From RYN-133 sp963785425 (GTDB lineage Bacteria; Actinomycetota; Actinomycetes; Mycobacteriales; Jatrophihabitantaceae), in contig CAWAVG010000004.1 of the NCBI GenBank assembly GCA_963785425.1, positions 1,302,001 to 1,366,000 of the forward strand: DNA of 64,000 bases, written 5' to 3'. How positions within the stretch are numbered: the first letter of the stretch is position 1; every line of letters starts with the position of its first letter. The notes beneath the pieces were generated by a model. The model had not been told where the DNA came from, searched no databases, and saw only the letters and a list, made by a program, of their open reading frames with translations. Below, one piece after another: positions 1-9,031 of the stretch. A program made the position numbers and the translations under genes.

Positions 1-1118
1 TGCTCGGCTCGATCGCCGAACTTCTGCTGCAAGGCGTGAACGCGGTCGGCGCGCCGGCGACGTCCGCGTTCAAGTGGTCGCTGATCGACGCGACGGTGCA
101 CACGAACTTCGGCGGCTGGCACCTCGTGCGCATCGGGCTGCTCGCCGTCACCGGGGTGGTGCTCGCACTCGCACTGCGCCGGGGCCGTGATCGCGTGTGG
201 TGCGAGGACGCGCTCGCCCCGCTCGGAGTCGTGATCGCCGAGACGTTCGCGATCGTGGGGCACGCGCGCACGACCTCGCCGGTGTGGCTCTCGGTCGGCA
301 GCGACACCCTGCATCTTGCGGCCATCGGCGTCTGGCTCGGTGGGCTGATCATGCTGGTGGCTGCGGTGTTGCCGCGTCGCGATGCGGACGAACTTGCCGC
401 AGTCATGCCGGTGTTCTCACGCGTCGCGTTCAGCGCGGTGGTCGTCATCGCCGTGACCGGCACCTACGCGGCGTACCGGGGGACGGGTTCGTGGCGCGCG
501 CTGTTCGAGACCACCTACGGGCTGTTGATCGTCGCCAAGGTCGTCGGGTTCGTCGGGCTGTTGGCGCTCGGCAATCTGTCGCGCGTGCTGATCCGCCGCC
601 GTCTCGGTGGACGGGTCGTCGCGTACGCGATGAGCGGCGACACCGAGGTCGAGCCGCCGCCGCGCGGATTCTCGTCCGTCGACGTGGAGCGCCTGCGCCG
701 CTCGGTCGCCGTCGAGGTCGGCGTCGGCGTCGTCGTGCTCGTGCTGGCAGCCGTGTTGGTCGGGCAACCGCGCGGGTCGGACGCGATCGCCGCCGACGAC
801 CGTGGAGCGGTGTCGGCGAGCGCCGCGCTCACCACACAACGCACCGCCTCGGTGACCGTCGATCCCGGCCGGCACGGTGTGGTCGGGGTACGGCTCGACC
901 TCGGTGCGGGCCCGCAGCCCGAGCACGTGTCGGCGACCGCCACGCAGCCCGACGCGCAGCTCGGACCGATCCCGCTGCACCTGGTGCGCAGCGGCCCGTC
1001 CTACTACACGGCCGCCGGGCTGAACCTGCCGGTCTCGGGCACGTGGGTGCTCACAGTCGACGTCATGTTCTCGCAGTTCGATGCCATCGCCACCCAACTG
1101 AAGGTCGACCTTTCATGA
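1..1118 (+). CDS. CopD-family copper-resistance membrane protein (5' end cut off)
   Basis: The frame is open from the left edge (first whole codon at base 3), so the N-terminus lies outside the window; about 372 residues are visible. Several hydrophobic helices are seen, with the DTLHLAAIGVWLGGL stretch typical of the CopD domain, which is linked to copper movement across the membrane. After a last helix (roughly residues 240-260) comes a soluble tail of about 110 residues, probably extracytoplasmic, as in YcnJ-like proteins. The stop overlaps the next start (ATGA), so it is translationally coupled to the YcnI gene; CopD plus YcnI is a known actinobacterial pairing. Function is inferred from family and neighbour. 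Confidence 0.85.
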   Translation, partial: LGSIAELLLQGVNAVGAPATSAFKWSLIDATVHTNFGGWHLVRIGLLAVTGVVLALALRRGRDRVWCEDALAPLGVVIAETFAIVGHARTTSPVWLSVGSDTLHLAAIGVWLGGLIMLVAAVLPRRDADELAAVMPVFSRVAFSAVVVIAVTGTYAAYRGTGSWRALFETTYGLLIVAKVVGFVGLLALGNLSRVLIRRRLGGRVVAYAMSGDTEVEPPPRGFSSVDVERLRRSVAVEVGVGVVVLVLAAVLVGQPRGSDAIAADDRGAVSASAALTTQRTASVTVDPGRHGVVGVRLDLGAGPQPEHVSATATQPDAQLGPIPLHLVRSGPSYYTAAGLNLPVSGTWVLTVDVMFSQFDAIATQLKVDLS

Positions 1119-1771
1119 GGAAGTTGATCGCCGCCGTGTGCGGCGCGTTCGTGTTCGCGCTCGCCGGGCCTGCCCTGGCGCACGTGACGGTGAGCAGTCC
1201 GGATGCGAAGGCCGGCGAGGAGGCGGTGCTGACCTTCCACGTCCCGACCGAGAGCGACACCGCAAGCACCACGAAGGTCGCGATCCAGCTGCCACCGTTC
1301 GCGTCGGTGTCGGTGCTGCCGATGCCGGGCTGGCAGATCGACACGCACACGAGCACCCTGGCCAAGCCGCTCACGACCGACGACGGCGACAAGGTGACGA
1401 AGGCGGTGTCCGAGATCGACTGGACCGCGACATCGAAGGCGAGCGCCATCGCGCCGGGACAGTTCCAGCAGTTCACGGTCGAGGCGGGCCCGCTGCCCGA
1501 GGCCGACTCGCTGGCCTTCGGCGTCGTGCAGACCTACAGCGACAAGACGGTGGTGCAGTGGAACGAGGTGCCCGCGCCGGGCAGCACTGCCGAGCCCGAC
1601 CATCCCAAGCCCGTCCTGACGCTGGCCGCCGATCCGGCGCCGGCGGCAGCGAAGCCCGCGAGCACGACCGGCCCGACCGTGCTCGCCATCGTCGCCCTCG
1701 TCGTCGCCGCGGCGGCGCTCGGTGTCGCAGTCGTCGGCCGGGCGCGCCGGAAGGACGGGGTGTCGTCATGA
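1115..1771 (+). CDS. ycnI: YcnI-family (DUF1775) copper-binding exported protein
   Basis: 218 residues. A signal peptide (MRKLIAAVCGAFVFALAGPALA) ends just before HVTVSS, so the mature protein begins with the His that in YcnI homologues forms part of a copper site. The DUF1775 fold fills residues 23-165, followed by an Ala/Pro linker and a C-terminal transmembrane helix (about residues 190-210) ending in Arg/Lys, so the protein is anchored outside the membrane. The ATG overlaps the CopD stop and its own stop overlaps the Sco1 start (ATGA both times), giving a three-gene coupled operon. Copper binding is family knowledge; the anchor and leader are visible in the sequence. Confidence 0.9.
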   Translation: MRKLIAAVCGAFVFALAGPALAHVTVSSPDAKAGEEAVLTFHVPTESDTASTTKVAIQLPPFASVSVLPMPGWQIDTHTSTLAKPLTTDDGDKVTKAVSEIDWTATSKASAIAPGQFQQFTVEAGPLPEADSLAFGVVQTYSDKTVVQWNEVPAPGSTAEPDHPKPVLTLAADPAPAAAKPASTTGPTVLAIVALVVAAAALGVAVVGRARRKDGVSS

Positions 1772-2394
1772 GGTTTCGTGTTGCCCTGGTCGCGCTCGTG
1801 CTGGCGCTGGCGGGATGCGGCTCGTCCGCAGGTGGTTCGCCGCGCGCGTCCGATCTGAACGACAACAGCGGTGGCGGCAAGTACGCCGGGGTCGGGCTGA
1901 CCCCGCCGCTGCCGCGCCCGCAGTTCACGCTCACCGACACGTCCGGCAAGCGGTACTCGTTCGGCCAGCGCACGAACGACAAGACCACGCTGCTGTTCTT
2001 CGGCTACACGCAGTGTCCGGACGTGTGCCCCCAGACGATGGCCGACATCGGCGTGGCGCTGCGCGGCCTGCCGGTCGCGACGCAGCGCAAGGTCACGGTC
2101 GCGTTCGTGACGACGGACGTGAAGCACGACAACGCTGCCGCGATCCGCACGTGGCTGGCGAAGTTCTCGCCGGGCACGCACTCCGCCTTCGTCGGGTTGC
2201 GCGGCACGCAGGCACAGACGAACGCCGCCGAGGCCGCCTCGCACGTGTTGGTCGCCGAGGACGGCGGGCGCACCCATTCGTCCCAGGTGCTGCTGTACGG
2301 GCCGGACAACTATGCGCACGTGGCCTTCATCTACAGCAACGCGAACGAGGCCAAGCAGATGGCGCACGATGTGGCTCTGATCGCCAACGGTTAG
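1768..2394 (+). CDS. Sco1/SenC-family lipoprotein (copper delivery or thiol redox)
   Basis: 208 residues. The leader ends in a lipobox (ALAGC), so this is a membrane-anchored lipoprotein. The thioredoxin-like Sco fold shows the metal/thiol motif CPDVCP at about residue 88 and a later His (THSSQ, about residue 170) in the position of the third copper ligand. Sco proteins load copper into cytochrome oxidase CuA or act as thiol oxidoreductases outside the membrane. It is coupled to YcnI by ATGA and followed 10 bp later by the MauE-DsbA gene, so the operon handles copper and disulfides together. Confidence 0.9.
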   Translation: MRFRVALVALVLALAGCGSSAGGSPRASDLNDNSGGGKYAGVGLTPPLPRPQFTLTDTSGKRYSFGQRTNDKTTLLFFGYTQCPDVCPQTMADIGVALRGLPVATQRKVTVAFVTTDVKHDNAAAIRTWLAKFSPGTHSAFVGLRGTQAQTNAAEAASHVLVAEDGGRTHSSQVLLYGPDNYAHVAFIYSNANEAKQMAHDVALIANG

Positions 2395-2404
2395 GGTTCG
2401 CGGC

Positions 2405-3772
2405 GTGAATTGGTCTGTGGCCCGGCCCTGGATCGGGACGGCCGCCCGGCTGCTGCTGGGCGTCGTCTGGATCTGGTCCTCGATGTCCAAGCTCGCCCAC
2501 CCGCTGACGTTCACCCAGGCGGTGCGGGCCTACGACGCGACGCCGGAGTGGCTCTCGAAGGGGATCGGCTACGGGCTGCCCGTGCTCGAGCTGTGCCTGG
2601 GCATTGCGCTGGTCGTGGGCGTCACCGTGCGCATCGCGGCCGCGGTGTCGGCGGTGCTGCTGGTGGTGTTCCTGATCGGCGTCATCGAGGTCGCGGCGCG
2701 CGGGATCAAGCTGACCTGCGGCTGCTTCGGCGGCGGGGGACCGACGCTCGGGCAGACCTCGTACACGCTCGACATCCTGCGCGACATCGGGTTGCTGATC
2801 GCCGCGGTGTTCCTCGTGATGTGGAGTTTCACCCGGCTGTCGGTCGAGGAGTTCCTCGCGCGGCACGACTACGTCGAGCCGCCGTCGGCCAAGCGCATGC
2901 GCACGCCCGAGGGAAGGCGCCGCTACGAGGCGCAGGTCGCGGCGAAGCAGAAGGAAGCGCGCTCGCGCACGCTGTATCTCAACGGGTCGATCGTGCTCGT
3001 GATCGTGCTGGTCAGCCTCATCGGCATCGGCGTGCAGGCCGGACGGGCGAAGATCAGCAACGTCGTCACCGGCACGAACGCGACTGCGGCTGGTGTCGTG
3101 TTCGGCAAGCCCGCCGCGGCGACCGTCGACGTGTACGAGGACTTCGGCTGCCCGATCTGCAAGCACTTCGAGAGCACGGTCGCGACCAAGCTCGACCAGC
3201 AGGTGCGCGGCAACATCGCCCAGGTGCGCTTCCACCCGATCTCGATCCTCGACGGCAATTCGCCGAACCGGTACTCGACCCGCTCGGCGAACGCTGCGCT
3301 GTGCGTCTCCGACTCCTCCGTCGACGACTTCGTCGCGTATCACAACCTGCTCTACGCGGGGACGTTCCAACCGACGGAAGGGACGGCCGGGCCGGGCGAC
3401 GCGCAGCTCACCGGGCTCGCCCAGCAGGCGCACGTCCCCAAGTCGGCGACGGGGTCGCTGAGCAACTGCATCCTGAACGGCAAGTACGAGCCGCTGGTCG
3501 CGCAGCTGACCGAGAAGGCGTCCGAGGCCGGTGTCACCGGAACCCCGACGGTGTTCGTGAACGGCAAGCAGGTGACGGCGTCCGCGTCGGCGTTGTTCGC
3601 CGCGATCGCGAACGCGAACGTGGGCCACACCCCGTCGCCGTCCAAGACGCCGACGCCGACACCGTCGTCGTCGGCTACCTCGTCCGGGTCACCGTCGCCG
3701 TCCCCGTCTGCGACCACCACGACTTCGGCCGCACCGGAACCAACCTCGTCCTCGTCGTCGAAGAAGGGGTAG
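2405..3772 (+). CDS. MauE/DoxX-type membrane domain fused to a DsbA-like thioredoxin domain
   Basis: 455 residues. The N-terminal half (about 1-150) is a four-helix MauE-like domain with a TCGCFGGG Cys pair. A further transmembrane helix (about 195-215) leads to an extracytoplasmic DsbA-like domain with the active-site motif CPIC in DFGCPICKHF (about residue 248) and a later GTPTVFVNG cis-Pro loop. The tail is low-complexity Ser/Thr/Pro. MauE-type domains pass electrons to periplasmic thiol proteins, so the fusion suggests a self-contained membrane-to-thioredoxin redox relay. The start is GTG with little Shine-Dalgarno. It ends the copper/thiol operon before a strong terminator. Confidence 0.88.
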   Translation: MNWSVARPWIGTAARLLLGVVWIWSSMSKLAHPLTFTQAVRAYDATPEWLSKGIGYGLPVLELCLGIALVVGVTVRIAAAVSAVLLVVFLIGVIEVAARGIKLTCGCFGGGGPTLGQTSYTLDILRDIGLLIAAVFLVMWSFTRLSVEEFLARHDYVEPPSAKRMRTPEGRRRYEAQVAAKQKEARSRTLYLNGSIVLVIVLVSLIGIGVQAGRAKISNVVTGTNATAAGVVFGKPAAATVDVYEDFGCPICKHFESTVATKLDQQVRGNIAQVRFHPISILDGNSPNRYSTRSANAALCVSDSSVDDFVAYHNLLYAGTFQPTEGTAGPGDAQLTGLAQQAHVPKSATGSLSNCILNGKYEPLVAQLTEKASEAGVTGTPTVFVNGKQVTASASALFAAIANANVGHTPSPSKTPTPTPSSSATSSGSPSPSPSATTTTSAAPEPTSSSSSKKG

Positions 3773-3786
3773 TCCCCCCGGACACG

Positions 3787-3824
3787 ACGAAGGCCGGCTC
3801 CCAACGTTGGGGGCCGGCCTTCGT
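3787..3824. terminator. Bidirectional intrinsic-type terminator
   Basis: Perfect 11-bp arms (ACGAAGGCCGG and its complement) enclose a loop that can pair further through CCCAAC/GTTGGG. It lies between the convergent MauE-DsbA and HU genes, so it can stop both transcripts. There is no long T run, as is common in actinomycetes. Confidence 0.85.
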
Positions 3825-3837
3825 GCTGGAGCTTGGG

Positions 3838-4113
3838 TTACTTGTTGGCGGCGTCCTTGAGCGCGCTACCGGCGGTCAGCTTGACCGTGGTGGCGGCGGG
3901 GATGGTGATGGTCTCGCCGGTGGCCGGGTTGCGGCCCTCACGCTGGGCGCGGTGGCCCGTCGAGAGCGAGAAGAAGCCGGGGACGCTGACCTTTTCGCCG
4001 CTCGAGGCGGCCTTCTCCAGCGTCGACTGAAGTCCACGCAGCACGGCGTCGACGGTCTTCTGCTCCAGGTCCGCGGCCTCGGCGACGGCGGTCACCAGTT
4101 CCTTGCGGTTCAC
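3838..4113 (-). CDS. hup: HU-family DNA-binding protein
   Basis: 91 residues, the usual length of the short HU form, without the Lys/Ala-rich tail of mycobacterial HupB. The family signature GRNPATG and the VSVPGFF beta-arm entry are visible. HU bends and compacts DNA as a dimer. The start is GTG at 4113, chosen because AGGGAG lies 6-11 bp upstream and the N-terminus MNRKELV is canonical; a longer frame upstream has no family match. It converges on the copper/thiol operon across the shared terminator. Confidence 0.95.
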   Translation of the reverse strand: MNRKELVTAVAEAADLEQKTVDAVLRGLQSTLEKAASSGEKVSVPGFFSLSTGHRAQREGRNPATGETITIPAATTVKLTAGSALKDAANK

Positions 4114-4329
4114 AGGATCTCCCTTGATCGATGGTGTTGATGCTCGCCCTAGTATCGCGGACGAGGTGCTCACCCCCGTAAACCGGGGGGTTTCGGGGGC
4201 TCCGGCGTGTCGGAAACCGGCCCAGTTCCTTAGCCGAGTGAAATATCTCGGCACGGTGCGGGGTTCCGCCTTGAGGCAGCCGCGACGGCTGCCGATCACC
4301 GTCTCGCGCGAGCCCGGAGGAACCCACTG

Positions 4330-5799
4330 GTGCGCACCCGCATCACCCAGAAAGTCGCCGTCAGCGTCGTCTTCGTGGCGGCGATGTTCATGAGCATCAT
4401 GGACGTCACCATCGTGAACGTCGCGCTGCCCACGATCGGCCACGATCTCGGCGTCAGCCCGGCCGGTGTGGACGCGGTGTCGATCTCGTTCCTGGTCAGC
4501 CTCGCCGTGTTCATCCCGGCGTCCGGGTGGCTGGGGGACCGGTTCGGCGGCAAGCGCGTGCTGCTCGCCGCGATCGTGGTGTTCACCCTGGCGTCCGCGC
4601 TGTGCGGGCTGGCGCAGAACATGGGCGAGCTCGTGGCGTTCCGGGTGCTCCAAGGTGTCGGCGGCGGCATGCTCGCGCCGGTGGGCATGGCGATGCTGTT
4701 CCGGACCTTCCCGCCGTCGGAGCGGCTGCGTGCCGCGTCGATCCTGACGGTGCCGACGACGCTGGCGCCCGCCCTCGGGCCGGTGCTCGGCGGGCTGCTG
4801 GTCGACGACCTGTCGTGGCGCTGGGTGTTCTTCGTGAACCTGCCGATCGGCGCGCTGGCGCTGGTCTTCGGGATCCTGTTCCTGGACGACCGGGCCGAGA
4901 CGAAGCCGGGGCACTTCGACGTGCCTGGGTTCCTGCTCAGCGGCGTGGGGCTCGGAGCGCTCATGTACGGCGTCTCGGAGGCGCCGGTGCACGGATGGAG
5001 CTCGGCCGGCCCGCTGACCGGCATCATCGCCGGCGTCGTGCTGCTCGGTTTCATGGTGGTGGTCGAGCTGCGCACCCGCGAGCCGATCGTGGCCCTGCGA
5101 CTGCTGTCGAACCGGCTCTTCCGCTCCGCCAACGGCGTGATGATCCTCGGCTCGATGGCGTTCCTCGGCACGCTCTATGCCATTGCGCTCTACTACCAGG
5201 ACGGCCGCGGCCTCTCGCCGCTGCAGTCGGGGTTGAACACGTTCCCCGAGGCCGTCGGCGTCATGCTCGGCGCGCAGCTGGCCAGCCGGGTGCTGTACCC
5301 GCTGCTCGGGCCACGCCGCCACATCAGCATCGGGCTAACCGGCGTCGCCCTGTCCATCGGACTGCTGGCGGCGCTGTCGGCAACCTCGAGCCTGTGGTTC
5401 GCCCGCGCCCTGATGTTCTCGCTGGGCCTGTGCATGGCCCAGGTCTTCGTCCCCGCCCAGGCGGTGGCGTTCGCAACCATCCCGTCGTCGGAGACGGGCA
5501 AGGCCTCGACGATGTTCAACGCCGTGCGACAGCTCGGCGGCGCCGTCGGCGTAGCCGCCCTGACCACCGCGGTCGTCCTGGCTGGAAACGGCAGCCCGGA
5601 AGGAGCGGTAGGCACGGTCACGCCCTACCGCGTCGCGTTCCTCGTAGCCGCCGTGCTGGCCCTGCTGGCGATCGGCTCGGCGCTGACCATCGATGACGCC
5701 AAGGCCGTGGACACGATGCCCCAGGACGCCCGCGCCCGCCGCCGCTTCGAGCCGCAGGGGCCGGCCACAGACCGCGTGCCCGCCGAAGCCGCGGCGTAG
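4330..5799 (+). CDS. MFS drug:H+ antiporter, DHA2 (EmrB/QacA) family
   Basis: 489 residues with about 14 hydrophobic segments, as expected for the DHA2 group. MDVTIVNVALPTIG in helix 1 is the DHA2 signature, GWLGDRFGGKRV is the cytoplasmic loop 2-3 motif, and GVGGGMLAPVGMAM sits in helix 4. Such pumps export lipophilic or cationic drugs using the proton gradient; the substrate cannot be read from sequence. The GTG start follows GGAGGAA at a good distance. It is a single gene, divergent from HU, and the last gene before tRNA-Ala. Confidence 0.9.
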   Translation: MRTRITQKVAVSVVFVAAMFMSIMDVTIVNVALPTIGHDLGVSPAGVDAVSISFLVSLAVFIPASGWLGDRFGGKRVLLAAIVVFTLASALCGLAQNMGELVAFRVLQGVGGGMLAPVGMAMLFRTFPPSERLRAASILTVPTTLAPALGPVLGGLLVDDLSWRWVFFVNLPIGALALVFGILFLDDRAETKPGHFDVPGFLLSGVGLGALMYGVSEAPVHGWSSAGPLTGIIAGVVLLGFMVVVELRTREPIVALRLLSNRLFRSANGVMILGSMAFLGTLYAIALYYQDGRGLSPLQSGLNTFPEAVGVMLGAQLASRVLYPLLGPRRHISIGLTGVALSIGLLAALSATSSLWFARALMFSLGLCMAQVFVPAQAVAFATIPSSETGKASTMFNAVRQLGGAVGVAALTTAVVLAGNGSPEGAVGTVTPYRVAFLVAAVLALLAIGSALTIDDAKAVDTMPQDARARRRFEPQGPATDRVPAEAAA

Positions 5800-5870
5800 C
5801 CGCCCCGGCAGTGATTCGAAGGCCGCGCGGCATGTAGTCTTGCTCGTCGGCCGTTCTACGCGGCCAGTAC

Positions 5871-5943
5871 GGGGCTGTGGCGCAGCTGGTAGCGCACCAC
5901 ACTGGCAGTGTGGGGGTCAGGGGTTCGAGTCCCCTCAGCTCCA
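5871..5943 (+). tRNA. tRNA-Ala(GGC)
   Basis: A 73-nt cloverleaf: acceptor GGGGCTG pairs with CAGCTCC (one G-U/A-type weak pair), D-arm GCGC-GCGC, anticodon stem CCACA/TGTGG with loop CTGGCAG giving anticodon GGC, and T-arm with GGTTCGAGTCC. The encoded 3' end is CC. It reads GCC alanine codons. It forms the left border of the genomic island; its 3' half is repeated near 46.8 kb. Confidence 0.95.
5902..5932 (+). repeat. Probable attL: 3' half of tRNA-Ala
   Basis: From the anticodon loop on, CTGGCAGTGTGGGGGTCAGG (5902-5921) recurs exactly at 46818-46837, and the following TTCGAGTCC recurs after a one-base slip. Tyrosine recombinases commonly integrate at exactly this part of tRNA genes. Here the tRNA is intact, so the island would have supplied a replacement 3' end. 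Confidence 0.8.
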
Positions 5944-6265
5944 CCCGAAAGCCCGAAGTCCCGGGCTCATTAGCGGGCTACTGCTGAGCCCGGTCCGGGG
6001 TCTGACCCCGGACCGACCCTCTTGCGACGTTGGGCAGCCGCCCGAAGGCCCGCGAAAGCACGACTTGAACGCTGCCACCACACCAACTATGCAGGTCGCG
6101 ATTCGTATCCTCCTATGATCTGGGGCCGCGCGCCCCTGACATCCCTGAGCGTCTGTTCGCCGCCATCGAGGCACGCCCGATACGCGGCGGCATCGGTCCG
6201 GGTGTGGGTGGCGATCGATCTAGGCTTGGCCAAATGACCGATGACGACCACGCTGTCGACGCACG
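5944..6265. other. Left edge of the island, no gene seen
   Basis: Apart from the two hairpins near the tRNA, I see no coding frame with family resemblance and no clear repeat. Confidence 0.6.
5992..6014 (+). terminator. Hairpin downstream of tRNA-Ala
   Basis: GGTCCGGGG and CCCCGGACC form a perfect 9-bp stem with loop TCTGA. A weaker hairpin (AGCCCG/CGGGCT, 5950-5967) lies just before it. Either could end the tRNA transcript; neither has a T tract. Confidence 0.55.
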
Positions 6266-7198
6266 ATGAGCCCGCGCGTATTCGTCCTGCTGCGCAGTGA
6301 GTCGATCGTCGAAGTGACTGATCGGCAGCGTCTGTTCGACGCGTCGGCCCTGGCCGTTGCCGCCCGCGATTCCGGCGCCTCGGCGCCGGGTCAGGTCGAG
6401 CACCCGAGCGACCTCTCGGACCTCGCGGGCGCCGCGGGTGATGTTCCCGAGGCGGTGCTCGCGGCTGCCGATCCCGCTCTGATGATCGGCGATGGCTTCG
6501 GAGTCGAGGAACGGCAAAGTTCGATCAGTGCCGAGTTGTGTGACGAGAATGGCGAGCCCCGCTGTCCGGTGCCCGACTTCACCACGCTATTCGCCGCATG
6601 CGGTTGCGGCCGGCCGGAATGCGGGCGCTGCCACGGGTTTCACCTCACGCCCCGCACCGCGGCCGTCCTATACGTCAACGCGCAAGCCTTAGGCGACGCC
6701 GGCTTCGACGACGTCGCCGAGCACGGCGATGACCCGGTGACCGCTGCGGGGGAGTGGATGCTTTTCGATCAATACCCACCGCTCACGTATCGCGGCAACG
6801 CGGTGTGGCGGCGTCAGGCGGCCCGCGCCTTCGACGACCTGGCCGAGGATCTTCAAGCCGGACAGGTCCCCGAGCCACGATGCCCGGCCGAGGAGATGGC
6901 CTTACGACTCACCCTCAGTTCGGCCGAGGCGATGCTGCTGGACATGAGCGACTACGTCGACGCTCTGGTCACCGAACTGCCGGCGGATCCCGACGACTAC
7001 GACTGGCCGGCGGCGTTCGAGTCGCTGCTACAAGACGACGACATCGCGGCGCTGTTCAGCGCCGAGCACGACGGGATCGAAGACCCCGACTCAGAGCAGA
7101 ACAACGCGATCGGGATGGGGGACTACCGGCCGAGAGCATGGTTCGACTGGTTCGACAGCGCCGACCCCCGAGACGGCCGCCGCCCATTCCGACGATGA
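6266..7198 (+). CDS. Hypothetical acidic protein with a Cys/His cluster
   Basis: 310 residues, not recognised. Asp/Glu-rich C-terminal half. A tight cluster CGCGRPECGRCHGFH at about residues 111-125 looks like a metal-binding knuckle (four Cys plus two His). No signal peptide or membrane helix. The opposite strand and other frames are less protein-like, so I take this as real. It is the first gene inside the island, with no obvious partner. The ATG start has no convincing ribosome-binding site; a shorter start is possible. Confidence 0.6.
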   Translation: MSPRVFVLLRSESIVEVTDRQRLFDASALAVAARDSGASAPGQVEHPSDLSDLAGAAGDVPEAVLAAADPALMIGDGFGVEERQSSISAELCDENGEPRCPVPDFTTLFAACGCGRPECGRCHGFHLTPRTAAVLYVNAQALGDAGFDDVAEHGDDPVTAAGEWMLFDQYPPLTYRGNAVWRRQAARAFDDLAEDLQAGQVPEPRCPAEEMALRLTLSSAEAMLLDMSDYVDALVTELPADPDDYDWPAAFESLLQDDDIAALFSAEHDGIEDPDSEQNNAIGMGDYRPRAWFDWFDSADPRDGRRPFRR

Positions 7199-7505
7199 CC
7201 GCACCGGTCGCGGCTCACCCGCACGCGATGCGTGCCACGTCGCAGCAGCGTGTACGGCCTCGTCGTCCACGGAGTCAGCGATCGCTTCGCAGCGCGACGC
7301 CCAGTACCCGCTCCGCTCGATCGCCACGATCAGCGTCGCTGTCGGCCGAATCACCCGCATATGCTCTGGCACATCGACGAGGTCCACGAGCGCGGTAGCG
7401 TGCCGCTTCACGATCCATCCGCCGTAGTCGAGTTTCCAGTGGTGCGCACCGCCTCGCGCAGCTACCCGCGTGTTATCGGCTGGCAGCCGGGGCTGCCAGC
7501 GCAGA
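7199..7505. other. Stretch without a confident gene
   Basis: Minus-strand frame 7091-7549 (152 codons) crosses this stretch but runs antisense into the previous gene and resembles nothing I know. It may be a remnant. Confidence 0.4.
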
Positions 7506-9031
7506 TCATTCGATGGCGCCGCTGGAAATGGCAAGTGCGGCTTGGACAAGCTTGTGGTGTGCGAGCTCGGCGATGGTGTGGACGCCGAGGGCGTCGGTGA
7601 GCGCGGTGGCCTTCGCGGTGCTCAGCCCTTTGAGGGCGTCCAGCGGGGCGGCGGCGAGTTCGGTGGCGGACTTGCCGGCGAATTTCTTGTCCACGAGCTC
7701 ATCGAGATTCGGACCTGGGCCTGGGCCTGGACCCGGACCCGGGCTGGACCCGGACCGGGGATAGGTGGTTTGGGTGGGGTTTTGTGGACGACGCCGTCGG
7801 TGGGTGCGGGCAACACGCTGCCGTCGAGGGTGACCAGGGCGGGCATGGGCTGTCCGGTCGGACCGGCCCACGGTGTCGGCGGAACCGGCGTCGGTGTCGG
7901 GCTCGGCGGTGCGGGTTGGGTGATCGACGGTGCCGAACGCCGGCGGCAGCGGCCGTGCCAGCGTCGCGTCGACGTGGCCGGCGAGGCGTGGGGGCGTGTC
8001 GACGCGGGGCACGGTCATCGCTGGTAGCCCGAGCAGGTCGATGATGGTTTTGGGGATGCTGGCGTGGGAGTGCCACTGGGAGTCGATGGCCTGGGTGACT
8101 TTGCCGCCGAACATGAGCAGCGGGATGCGGGACCCGCCGATGGCTTGGAACCCGCCCGGGTGCAGCGCGTCCGGAACGGTCTCGATCGCCGGGGTTGGGA
8201 ATGGAGTCGGCGTAGCCGCCCCAGTCGTCCCAGGTCAGGATGAACGTGGTGTCGGGCCAGCCGCCGCCGTCGATGACGGCCTGCACCCGTTGCCAGACCA
8301 GGTTCTGCCCGTCCGTGACGTAGGTCGGGGTTGCTGGTCGCCGGTGGGTGCTCGTCGAAGCCGGCCGGGGACCAGACGTAGCAGATCTGGGGCAGCGTGC
8401 CGGCCTTGGCCATCGGGATGAACTCCGCCGGGCGGTGCACGTTGCTGGCGCCCGGCGCGGTGGTCAGGTTCGAATAGAACTTCGTCGGGTAGCCGCTGGA
8501 GTCCGGGAACGCCGCCCACGACACCCCCGCGGTCTCGGCGACGGTGAAGATCGACGGCAGGTCCCACACCGGCGCCGGACCCACGAACGGCGGGTTCTTC
8601 ATCGTCGGCGTCTGCCCGCCGACCGCGAGCATGTGCCCAGAGGTGGAGTTCGAGCCGAGCCCGAAGTGGTGATCGGCGAACACGAACTGCTTGGCGAGGT
8701 AGCTGTAGAACGGGATCACCGTGTCGTTGTCGATCTGCACCGCCAACGCCGGATAGTCACCCATCGCCCAGTGCACCCAGGCGCTGCGGTCGTGCGGCTG
8801 ATCAAAATTCGGCGGCGCCGACAACAACGCCCCGCTGTTCGCGACCGCCGCACCCCATGCCGCCAGCGTCGGGAAGTAGAAGTCGGTGGTCTTGTTCTCC
8901 TGCAAGAACACGATCACCTGGTGCCCCGCCAACCCTGCATTCGTCATGCCCGTGCCCCCTGTGCCGTCACCGATGTACCGGTCCAGCATCGTCGCCGCGG
9001 TACGGGTACGAAAGGTCCAAAACGGCACCAA
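7506..9031 (-). pseudogene. Phosphoesterase (phospholipase C / acid phosphatase family), frameshifted, with helix-hairpin-helix-like tail
   Basis: The N-terminal two thirds read HQVIVFLQENKTTDFYFP, DHHFGLGSNSTSGHM and GFDEHPP, the pattern of the bacterial phosphoesterase family. The frame is then lost. TFILTWDDWGGYADSIPNPG continues in a second frame, TPAIETVPDALHPGGF onward in a third, and the Pro-rich linker and the PGPGPGPNLDELVDKKF tail need further shifts, about four in all. The last 65 residues (SATELAAAPLDALKGLSTAKAT and following) resemble a helix-hairpin-helix module, an unusual partner for this enzyme. No intact product is possible; either the gene is decayed or the assembly has indels here. 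Confidence 0.75.

Noticed and set aside
7091..7549. 152-codon minus-strand frame
   Set aside because: Overlaps two other genes, no family likeness and no start signal; may be a remnant.
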